64,000 nt of DNA from Colwellia sp. (lineage in GTDB: Bacteria; Pseudomonadota; Gammaproteobacteria; Enterobacterales; Alteromonadaceae), in assembly GCA_013215385.1 (NCBI GenBank), contig JABSOY010000002.1, positions 117,761 through 181,760 on the forward strand, given 5' to 3'. The notes under the pieces were generated by a model. The model saw only the letters and a list, made by a program, of their open reading frames with translations. It was not told where the DNA came from and made no database searches. Made by a program: the position numbers and the translations under genes. Shown one piece after another: positions 57,273-64,000 of the stretch (positions are counted from its first letter, which is position 1; each line of letters opens with the position of its first letter).

Positions 57273-57297
57273 TATGAAAACTACAAAAGGAAAGATC

Positions 57298-57498
57298 ATG
57301 GCTTACACAAAAATTAAAAATATCAATGCTGGTGAGATACAAGTGACATTTGAATGGTCAGATGAAGCTTCAGATATTAAATTAGATAAATTTATTGGGT
57401 CACAAAGTGAAATAGATTGGGTGAGTCACTGGACCGAAATGAAATATAATAATATTACAACTTTAAGATCTGCTGGGAGTGGTACTTTAGAATTGTAA
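57298..57498 (+). CDS. 66-residue protein, unknown
   Basis: Starts MAYTKIKNINAGEIQVTFEW with AAAGGA 6 bases upstream; the in-frame ATG eight codons earlier has no such site. Acidic centre (SDEASDIKLDKF), Trp-rich (WVSHWTEMKY), no Cys, no signal peptide. Looks like a small beta protein. It lies 25 bp after the frameshifted gene. Confidence 0.55.
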   Translation: MAYTKIKNINAGEIQVTFEWSDEASDIKLDKFIGSQSEIDWVSHWTEMKYNNITTLRSAGSGTLEL

Positions 57499-57986
57499 TA
57501 ACAGAGTCGTGGAAGTAGCTAGCCATGTTCTTTGTGCATCTGCAATTAATTAATCACATAACAAAAACTAAAACTCATTTTTGTAGGTAATAAAGGGGAG
57601 AATCACCTAAAAGTTCTAAACAAGGCTAATAAAAGATGAGAATAAGCCGTACTGAGCGGATTATTCTCACTTTATATTTCCCATTTACACATAATTTCAA
57701 GTCGTTTAATATAATTTCCGTGTGGTTGCCAAGCTCTTGCTCAAGTTGCATAGTCGTGCTCGCCGTAGCAGCCGGTGTACGTTTTGATGCCAGGTTCAGG
57801 CCTTTGCTTATTACAGAAAAGATCATTCACATCGATGAAACCATAAACGAGAAAATTCTTCATCTCACCATTAATGTTGTTTAGCTCTTACTTTAGTCAG
57901 CGCGACTTGCAAGTTTATCGTGTAATGCTCAAATGCTCAAATGCTAGAGGAAATTATTTTTAATTTATTAACAGAGGTATAAAATA
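57499..57986. other. Gene-free stretch
   Basis: 488 bases before the EAL gene. Overlapping ORFs on both strands near 57626-57884 have no ribosome-binding site and no recognisable family. A short tandem of CAAATG-containing units lies near 57926-57948. Nothing else seen. Confidence 0.4.
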
Positions 57987-58652
57987 ATGACTAGTAAATG
58001 CAATCATACTTTTGCAACAATGCCCATTCACATTACGGCAACTAGTACACTCAGTGGTTTTGAAATACTACTGCGGGAATTTAATGGTGTTTCCCTTGAT
58101 ATTTTAAATGAAAATCCACAGCTTTATGTTGAATTTTCTGCCCAAATTTTGCAGGAAATATTAGCGCTTGATAGTACAGGAAAAGTACGGAGGCAAGGTT
58201 TGTCACTTGCGATAAACTTCAGCGCGGCGCAATTTCTTTGCGATGGTACGCTAACATTTTTATCGCAATTGTATTATTCAAAAAAGGCATTCAATCATAT
58301 TGTTATCGAACTAACAGAAAGCGAGTTAGATTATATGTCAATAGCATTTGAAGAAAGACTGTTACTCTGTCGACTGCTCGGTTTTAAGTTAGCTATTGAT
58401 GATTTTGGTGTTAAAGCGTCAAATTTTGAGCGTGTTTTTGCACTAGCCCCTGACTTTGTCAAGTTTGATCGTTCGTTAATAGCCGCTAAAAATATAAAAT
58501 CGTTACATGCACTGGTCAAGCTATGTCACGACTTAAATACCAAAGTTATTATTGAAGGAGTAGAAACATCAGAACACCTGGATATAGCAAAACGTTGCCA
58601 GGCAGACTATATACAGGGTTATCATGTCGGTCGTCCTGTTGTTATCAACTAA
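57987..58652 (+). CDS. EAL-domain-only protein, possibly degenerate
   Basis: 221 residues, EAL domain only. Visible motifs: EIL in GFEILLRE (EAL), N in LAINFSAAQF, ELTESE, IDDFGVKASNF, FVKFDRSLI, IIEGVET and YIQGYHVGRP. Most metal and catalytic residues are kept, but loop 6, normally DFGTGYSSL, is DFGVKASNF. It may be a weak phosphodiesterase or a non-catalytic regulator. It sits in the island with no GGDEF partner. Confidence 0.85.
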   Translation: MTSKCNHTFATMPIHITATSTLSGFEILLREFNGVSLDILNENPQLYVEFSAQILQEILALDSTGKVRRQGLSLAINFSAAQFLCDGTLTFLSQLYYSKKAFNHIVIELTESELDYMSIAFEERLLLCRLLGFKLAIDDFGVKASNFERVFALAPDFVKFDRSLIAAKNIKSLHALVKLCHDLNTKVIIEGVETSEHLDIAKRCQADYIQGYHVGRPVVIN

Positions 58653-58841
58653 CCATGCAGAGCTAATCATTCGCTATTGTCACACGGGCGAGCCTGTCAA
58701 TATTTAAGTTGAATTTTGGAAAAATAGCGATAATTGGTTTGCCGTAAATAAGCTTGTTGATTGTCTATGACCAATGCAGCTTTTTTCTTAACCAGCCCGT
58801 TTATTCCCTGTTTTATTAGGTCTTAAATTAGAGATCACATC

Positions 58842-59261
58842 ATGCAAAATCTAGAAAAAAGAACACCTCACGCCCATAACGTTAAGTCAGTCATTAAATC
58901 ACCCGAAAAATCTCAAGCTATCGCCATGTGGATGACCGTTTTATTTGTATATATGAGCTTGCTAATCGCAATTGGTTACATTGCCTTTTGGGAGCAAGAC
59001 TTTAATTACCCTGAAAACACCGTTGGTTCCTATATGGCTATACTAACGGAATTTAGACAGGAAATAGATAAGACCGACCCTGTGTCTGGTGAGCAGTTTA
59101 GCCTTATTGTACAAGAAATGATGAAACAAGAAGCTGATGCCGCTGGAGATCTACAAGAACTTGCAACACAGTCATTCAATATCGTTCTAGGTGCTGTATT
59201 GGCTTTTTTGTCAGCATCGGTCACCATGTTTTTTCAACAAAAAAGTACAAAATCTGAATAG
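58842..59261 (+). CDS. Two-helix membrane protein, unknown
   Basis: 139 residues. Basic N-terminus, one membrane helix at about 28-48 (MWMTVLFVYMSLLIAIGYIA), an acidic helical loop (about 55-105) and a second membrane helix near residues 108-127 (FNIVLGAVLAFLSASVTMFF). No family recognised. Confidence 0.7.
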   Translation: MQNLEKRTPHAHNVKSVIKSPEKSQAIAMWMTVLFVYMSLLIAIGYIAFWEQDFNYPENTVGSYMAILTEFRQEIDKTDPVSGEQFSLIVQEMMKQEADAAGDLQELATQSFNIVLGAVLAFLSASVTMFFQQKSTKSE

Positions 59262-59441
59262 TATTAACGAAGATCGAGTCGTTTAATTTTAAACATTACC
59301 AGCTCAATTTAAAAGACAAACATCCCTTTAAGAAACAATTGATTATTCGTTGTTAATAACACTTTCATATATTTCCATCTCGTTTTCTGAGAATAAAAAT
59401 TTTACTTACTTAAACCCTTATAAAGCAGAAGGAATAACCAA

Positions 59442-59632
59442 ATGATAGATTTTAATTCCATCGAACAGCTAGAAGGCAGTACTTATAAGGGCTATGTGCT
59501 AGATCCAGAAAAAGCAACTCAGGTGTTACTATCGCTTGTGGTTTTGACATTGGTCACGTTTAGAAACTGATCTCGAAAAAGCATTTTGCCAGATTTAGCC
59601 AATAAGCTAAACCCTATGTGGGTTTAAAAAAG
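59442..59632 (+). pseudogene. Pesticin-type muramidase remnant
   Basis: Begins MIDFNSIEQLEGSTYKGYV then DPEKATQ. After a frameshift the reading is SGVTIACGFDIG, then fragments ETDLEKAF, LPDLANKLNP and PYVGLKK in other frames. This succession is the conserved N-terminal half of pesticin-like phage-lysozyme-type muramidases (E, then GVTI..GFD, then LxPYxGLKG). At least three frameshifts or stops. Confidence 0.72.
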
Positions 59633-59634
59633 AG

Positions 59635-59853
59635 GTGGAAATTCTTTGGTCAGGTTTATCAAAAAATCCTGCTTGTAGCTGGGCAATATATGGTTTTGTG
59701 GTTCAAGATGAGCTTTCACTTGAGCAGTATTTTAACGAAATGGCTCAATATATTGGAAAGTTAAGAGCGCAAAATAACTTTTTAAGAACTAGCTTAAATG
59801 ATAGGCAGATTGTTATGGATGCACAGCTCAATAAAATAAAAAGCATCTTGTAA
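59635..59853 (+). CDS. 72-residue ORF, unknown
   Basis: GTG start with AGAGG upstream. Reads VEILWSGLSKNPACSWAIYG and then an amphipathic helix rich in Gln/Asn (RTSLNDRQIVMDAQLNKI). It could be a separate small gene or a leftover after the muramidase remnant. Confidence 0.35.
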   Translation: MEILWSGLSKNPACSWAIYGFVVQDELSLEQYFNEMAQYIGKLRAQNNFLRTSLNDRQIVMDAQLNKIKSIL

Positions 59854-59984
59854 TTGTTGAGTTATATCGGGACTTTAATAGAGAGTTTGTATGGTTTATG
59901 CACAATTTGAATGGCATGAATACTAAAAAAGACAACAAGTAAAAACCTAATGACTCTCTTTTTTATCGTTACTAGGCCATTTGA

Positions 59985-60119
59985 GTTAAAAAAGGTGAAA
60001 TAAGTATAGATTCACCCATGGCCCGTGCCTTAATTGGTAAAAAAGTTGCTGATGAAGTTTTGGTACAAACGCCAGAAGGAGAATGGGTTTATGATGTTAT
60101 TAAAATTTGGTATAAATAA
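59985..60119 (+). pseudogene. Second copy of the greB 3' end
   Basis: In-frame with greB codons, it reads [20 protein letters not shown] through [16 protein letters not shown] to the stop, with only a few base differences from 47883-48017 and the same strand. Upstream of it nothing resembles the rest of greB. It marks the right end of the island. Confidence 0.92.
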
Positions 60120-60209
60120 CCGTTAATTATTACCCATATATATGCTTATTCGTCTCTCGATCGCTTTTTAATGTTAACTACTTAATCAAGTGACTTGTGT
60201 CAGGAAATT

Positions 60210-60584
60210 TTAATTAAAGCCCACTGATAAGCCGCCCTTGTCTCGGTTCACTAAACGCAATTGACTATCATGGTTGCTTACTATTTCATTACATAGTGCT
60301 AAACCAATACCGGTTCCGGTTTGTTTGGTGGTAAAAAATGGCAACAAGGCTAGTTGTTGCTGAACTTCAGTTAATCCGCTTCCTTTGTCCTCAACGGTAA
60401 AACTCAAAATATTGGCTTGCTGCTTTAAAGTAAACTTAACGTCTGACAATGTTGAGCCTGATTCTTTGCCATTTTTAATTAAATTAATGATCACTTGTTC
60501 AATTTGGGCGGGATCAAAATTAGCATTTTGTCTGACAATATCAAGGTGGCAGCTTATATTTGCTAAGGTCTTTAGCGATGATGA
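60210..60584 (-). pseudogene. C-terminal fragment of a sensor histidine kinase
   Basis: The frame SSSLKTLANISCHLDIV continues through IINLIKNGKESGS, VEDKGSGLTEVQQQ, FFTTKQTGTGIGLALCNEIV to a normal C-terminus GGLSVGFN. These are the N, G1 and G2 boxes of an HATPase domain. An in-frame stop lies just upstream at 60585-60587, so the dimerisation and sensor domains are missing. It probably is a truncated gene near the island boundary. Confidence 0.75.
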
Positions 60585-60603
60585 CTATAGCGATTAAGTC
60601 TTT

Positions 60604-61461
60604 TTATTTAACGACACGGCTTAAAACGGGCGTTTGGCAAATATCTAATACCTGTGGTGGTTTTTTGTAGAAGAAAGCATTTTCACGCTTTTTACGCTTT
60701 ACTATCATTTCAATAAAGCTTGGATGCTCGGTATTTTTTACTTCAAGATGTATTTGTTGGTCTTTGGCTACATCGCTCATCATTTGCATGCTGATCATTG
60801 GCGTATGATCTTCTTTAGCGACAGGCGTATCACCTTCTATAACCGACGTTCTAGTAATCGCTTGCACGTTGTTCATGCCATAAACCACACGGCCAAATAT
60901 CGTCATAATACGGTCTAAGTAACGTGGTGCTTGACCATTAACAATATAAAAGTGGCTAGTTGCCGAATCGGCTTTGTTTTCACGTGCCATGGCAATAACA
61001 CCAGGGCAATGCGTTAACCAGGCTTTTTTCTCACTAGGATTATGAGCTAAAGAGAAACCCTCTTTAAAACCTGTTTGCTCGGCAAATAAATCATTGTCTT
61101 GAATTTTAGTAAACTGCCAATGTTCATCGGTAGAAAAATCACCTTCAATTTTTAACTTAGCGACTAGATTGTCCTTGCGACTGCCATCTTCTGGACCGCC
61201 TTGGGCAACAAAACCATCGATAACCCGATAAAACTTGTTGCCATTATAATGACCCGCTTTGGTGAGTTTTATAAATTGTTCAACATGTTTAGGAGAAAAT
61301 TGCGGTGCCAGTTCAATCACCACTTTGCCGTGCGGTAGGGTAAGTAATACTGTTTTATCGCTTTCTAAAGCGCGCCATTCGTTGTTGATTTCGCCTTCGT
61401 GCGCAAGGGTAGATAAACTCGTCAATAAAGTACTAAGGGCAAAAATCACGTTAAGTCTCAT
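60604..61461 (-). CDS. Exported cyclophilin-type peptidyl-prolyl isomerase
   Basis: 285 residues with a signal peptide (about 1-20, ending TLA). Cyclophilin domain from about 40: FYRVIDGFVAQGGPEDGS (active-site Arg and Gln), then FYIVNGQAPRYLD and MTIFGRVVYGM near 170-205. It helps fold proteins in the periplasm. It has a C-terminal extension of about 70 residues beyond the usual domain, ending LSRVVK. Confidence 0.93.
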   Translation of the reverse strand: MRLNVIFALSTLLTSLSTLAHEGEINNEWRALESDKTVLLTLPHGKVVIELAPQFSPKHVEQFIKLTKAGHYNGNKFYRVIDGFVAQGGPEDGSRKDNLVAKLKIEGDFSTDEHWQFTKIQDNDLFAEQTGFKEGFSLAHNPSEKKAWLTHCPGVIAMARENKADSATSHFYIVNGQAPRYLDRIMTIFGRVVYGMNNVQAITRTSVIEGDTPVAKEDHTPMISMQMMSDVAKDQQIHLEVKNTEHPSFIEMIVKRKKRENAFFYKKPPQVLDICQTPVLSRVVK

Positions 61462-61581
61462 GGTATATCCTTTATTTTTATTATTTATTACGACTTACTA
61501 TACAGCAAAATACTTGGCGCAAAACCTTGCAGTTGTTAACATAGCGCGATAAAACTTGAAGTCGAATTTTTGGAGTGTTCA

Positions 61582-62292
61582 GTGAACAAAAGCCTTATTA
61601 CCAACCTTATTGCCTTACTTGTAACGTTAGCGGGTTATTTTTTTGAGCAAGCATTATTTTTTACTATCGGCTTATTTGCTTTGTCAGGCGCTTTTACAAA
61701 TTGGATTGCGGTACATATGCTTTTTGAAAAAGTGCCATTTTTATACGGCTCAGGTGTTATTCCAGCAAGGTTTGAAGACTTTAAAGTAGCAATTAAAGAG
61801 TTAATGATGGATCAGTTTTTTACCGAAGAAAATATTGACCGATTTTTATCTGGCGGTTCAGGGGCCGCTATATCTTTAGACTTAGCACCGGTCATTGAAA
61901 AAATTGACTTAAACCCCGCTTTTGATGACTTAGTTGAAGTGATAGAAAAATCATCCTTTGGTGCCATGCTAGCTATGGTGGGTGGTAGTGAAGCGTTACA
62001 GCCATTGCGCGAGCCTTTTATCGAAAAGATGAAAACAACTGTGGGTAAAATTTCACAAAGTGAAGCGTTTACTCAGACGCTTAAAGATCAATTAGAGCAA
62101 CCAAATGTCATTGCAGGCATGCGCGAAAAAGTAAGCGAGATTATTGATCAAAGATTAAATGAATTAACGCCACAACTTGTAAAGGAAATTATCCAAGCAA
62201 TGATCCGTAAACACTTAGGTTGGTTAGTGGTCTGGGGTGGTGTCTTTGGTGGTATTATTGGCTTTATCGCCGCTGTTACTAATAATTTCTAA
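61582..62292 (+). CDS. DUF445-family membrane protein
   Basis: 236 residues from GTG with GGAG 6 bp upstream; an in-frame TTG upstream is less likely. Two N-terminal hydrophobic segments, then NWIAVHMLFEKVPFLYGSGVIPARFEDF, and a C-terminal membrane segment (LVVWGGVFGGIIGFIAAV). This is the DUF445 layout; some relatives are linked to membrane homeostasis. Function not established. Confidence 0.87.
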   Translation: MNKSLITNLIALLVTLAGYFFEQALFFTIGLFALSGAFTNWIAVHMLFEKVPFLYGSGVIPARFEDFKVAIKELMMDQFFTEENIDRFLSGGSGAAISLDLAPVIEKIDLNPAFDDLVEVIEKSSFGAMLAMVGGSEALQPLREPFIEKMKTTVGKISQSEAFTQTLKDQLEQPNVIAGMREKVSEIIDQRLNELTPQLVKEIIQAMIRKHLGWLVVWGGVFGGIIGFIAAVTNNF

Positions 62293-62548
62293 GATCTTAC
62301 CTCTACTTTTATCGTAGCGAACTCTGTATAGAATTCGTTGCGATATTTTTCCTTAGAAACAACAAAACTGCTCTTGTTATTGGTTAGTCCCTTTTGTGCT
62401 ATTACTTCCGGTAATATTTTAGTCTAAGTGCTTTAATTTTCCCGTTAGAGGGGCTATGCTTGCGCTTTAAACATAGGGGTTACTCCTCTTATTTTAGCGA
62501 AATCGTTAAATAAGATAAACCCCGTTATTGAATAAGGTAACCGTAGAC

Positions 62549-63736
62549 ATGTTTGGTAGCTTAAAGGCTTTGCCTGCCGATCCTATTTTAGGCTTATTGG
62601 CTAAATATCGTGAAGATGAAAACCCACAAAAAATCGACTTGGGTGTTGGCGTCTATAAAAATGAAGCGGGTCACACGGCAATTTTAGATTGTGTGAAAGC
62701 GGCAGAAAAATATCGTAACGATCACGAAGATACCAAAGTTTATATTGGTCCTACAGGCTCACCTGTATTTAATGACGAAATGAGCAAGTTAATTTTTGGT
62801 CACCATAAAGTATTAATTGAAAACCGTGCTCGTACGGTATCAACACCTGGTGGTACTGGCGCATTACGTGTTGCTGCAGAGTTTATTAAATCGTGTAAAG
62901 CCGGCGCCACTATTTGGGTAAGTGACCCAACATGGGCAAATCATACCGGATTATTTGAAGCCGCGGGTTTAACCGTTAAAACGTATCCGTATTATGACCA
63001 CGAAAACAAATCGCTTGATTTCGATGGTATGTTAGCCGCGCTTAAAGAAGTAAGCAGTGATGATGCAGTGTTATTGCATGCTTGTTGTCATAACCCAAGC
63101 GGTATGGACTTAAGCAACGAACAATGGCAACAAGTGGTTGAAGTTACAAAAGATGTTGGCTTCTTACCTGTTGTTGATATGGCTTACCAAGGCTTTGGCG
63201 TTGGCTTAGACGAAGATGCTTATGGTCTACGTTTGATGGCTGAAAACGTAAAAGAAATGATTGTTTGTAGTTCATGTTCGAAAAATTTTGGTTTATACCG
63301 TGAACGTATTGGTGGCTGTACTATTATTGGCGAATCACCAGCAGCAGTTGATGTTGCTATGTCAGTATTACTTTATGTTATTCGTGTTATTTACTCTATG
63401 CCACCAGCACATGGTGCGGCATTAGTTGAAACGATTTTAACTTCTGATGAGTTACGTGCTCAATGGCATGCTGAATTAAAAGTTATGCGTGATCGCATTA
63501 ATGGTAATCGTCAATTGTTGGTTGATAAACTGATAGAAAATGGCGTTACCCGTGATTTCAGCTTCATTACTCGTCAAATGGGGATGTTTTCGTTCTTAGG
63601 TATTACCCCAGCGCAAGTTCAACAACTGCAAGACGAATACAGTATTTATATGGTGGGCTCAAGCCGTATGAGTATTGCTGGTATTGCCAATCAAAATGTT
63701 GATTACTTAGCGCAGTCAATCGCAAAAGTATTATAG
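62549..63736 (+). CDS. aspC: Aromatic/aspartate aminotransferase
   Basis: 395 residues from the ATG of MFGSLKALPADPILGLLAKY preceded by AAGG; an in-frame TTG seven codons upstream is not needed. Fold-type I aminotransferase: HNPSGMD, VVDMAYQGFG, PLP-binding Lys in SSCSKNFGLYRERIGG (near residue 250), and Arg in SSRMSIAG near the C-terminus. It converts aspartate or aromatic amino acids with 2-oxoglutarate. It could be AspC or TyrB. Confidence 0.93.
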   Translation: MFGSLKALPADPILGLLAKYREDENPQKIDLGVGVYKNEAGHTAILDCVKAAEKYRNDHEDTKVYIGPTGSPVFNDEMSKLIFGHHKVLIENRARTVSTPGGTGALRVAAEFIKSCKAGATIWVSDPTWANHTGLFEAAGLTVKTYPYYDHENKSLDFDGMLAALKEVSSDDAVLLHACCHNPSGMDLSNEQWQQVVEVTKDVGFLPVVDMAYQGFGVGLDEDAYGLRLMAENVKEMIVCSSCSKNFGLYRERIGGCTIIGESPAAVDVAMSVLLYVIRVIYSMPPAHGAALVETILTSDELRAQWHAELKVMRDRINGNRQLLVDKLIENGVTRDFSFITRQMGMFSFLGITPAQVQQLQDEYSIYMVGSSRMSIAGIANQNVDYLAQSIAKVL

Positions 63737-63796
63737 AGTTATACTTTATCGTGATCTAAGTCGTTTAACGATTAACATCACCAAGTAAATATTATA

Positions 63797-63829
63797 AAGC
63801 CAAAACATGTCATGTGTTTTGGCTTTTTA
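63797..63829 (+). terminator. Terminator of the aminotransferase gene
   Basis: AAGCCAAAACA pairs with TGTTTTGGCTT, loop TGTCATG, then TTT. Followed by the second 71-bp repeat. Confidence 0.9.
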
Positions 63830-63900
63830 TGTTCAGGATGAACGGTCATGATTTTTGTTCCAGACAAATCATAAGTACCTACATCCATGTAGGCAATGTC
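63830..63900 (+). repeat. 71-bp interspersed repeat, copy 2
   Basis: Differs from 47311-47381 at three positions, two within the TACCTAC/TGTAGG loop region and one in its 3' arm. Followed by 100 bases of spacer with no gene, up to the window edge. Confidence 0.8.
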
Positions 63901-64000
63901 ACGATGCTGTGACTGAAGTAGAGTAACGCAGGAGCAGTTACCGAAATGGCAGAGTGACGAATGTTCACGACTGCATGGATGCAGAAGGTAGAGCGAAGCA

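Noticed and set aside
57626..57884. Overlapping ORFs on both strands
   Set aside because: No start signal, no recognisable family, neither frame is convincing.

Overview
The window is a low-GC chromosomal segment from a marine gammaproteobacterium of the Alteromonadales, most like Colwellia or Thalassotalea. The call rests on AT-rich composition, the mix of housekeeping genes (rsmJ, prlC, gor, ilvE, polA, greB, aspC), two chemotaxis receptors and several secreted peptidases. No tRNA, rRNA, CRISPR array or intact transposase was seen.

Layout. 1-5.9 kb: the start of a ferritin gene with a Fur-type box, a peroxiredoxin, a small Cys protein, a chemotaxis receptor, an orphan periplasmic sugar-binding protein, rsmJ and a 3-methyladenine glycosylase. 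6.1-7.6 kb: a four-gene operon carrying nickel superoxide dismutase and its maturation protease behind a Fur-type box. 8-16.4 kb: oligopeptidase A, a 1524-residue propeller/PAS/GGDEF/EAL protein and glutathione reductase. 16.4-20.7 kb: an interval between gor and ilvE that seems to have been disturbed by insertion. It holds a ricin-type lectin, an outer-membrane barrel, broken genes, a second copy of the ilvE 3' end and repeated terminators. 21-33 kb: an Lrp regulator, an amidohydrolase, a GNAT/GST/unknown operon, a hydrolase with an AraC-type membrane regulator, a second receptor and a prolyl oligopeptidase lipoprotein. 33.2-47.2 kb: an RND metal-efflux pair, polA with DnaA boxes upstream, an SPFH/ribbon-helix-helix operon behind a perfect palindrome, a Cys-rich microprotein and an M16 protease. 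47.5-64 kb: greB, a roughly 12 kb accessory island, then a cyclophilin, a DUF445 protein and aspC.

The island (about 48.0-60.1 kb) is the most interesting part. A 135-bp copy of the greB 3' end lies at its far side as a direct repeat, as expected if an element had inserted at greB. It carries decayed genes at both edges (GNAT, IS630-type transposase, pesticin-like muramidase). Its core is an ECF-like sigma factor, a NusG/RfaH-type antiterminator, a secreted sulfatase-superfamily protein without the usual sulfatase Cys/Ser, three tandem 205-residue paralogues of unknown function, small unknown proteins, an EAL-only protein and a membrane protein. A 14-base core, TGATGTGGCGAAGC, occurs in the leader of the antiterminator gene and three more times in the long tandem-repeated leader of the hydrolase gene. 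It resembles an RfaH ops element and is the best candidate for an undescribed dedicated antitermination circuit.
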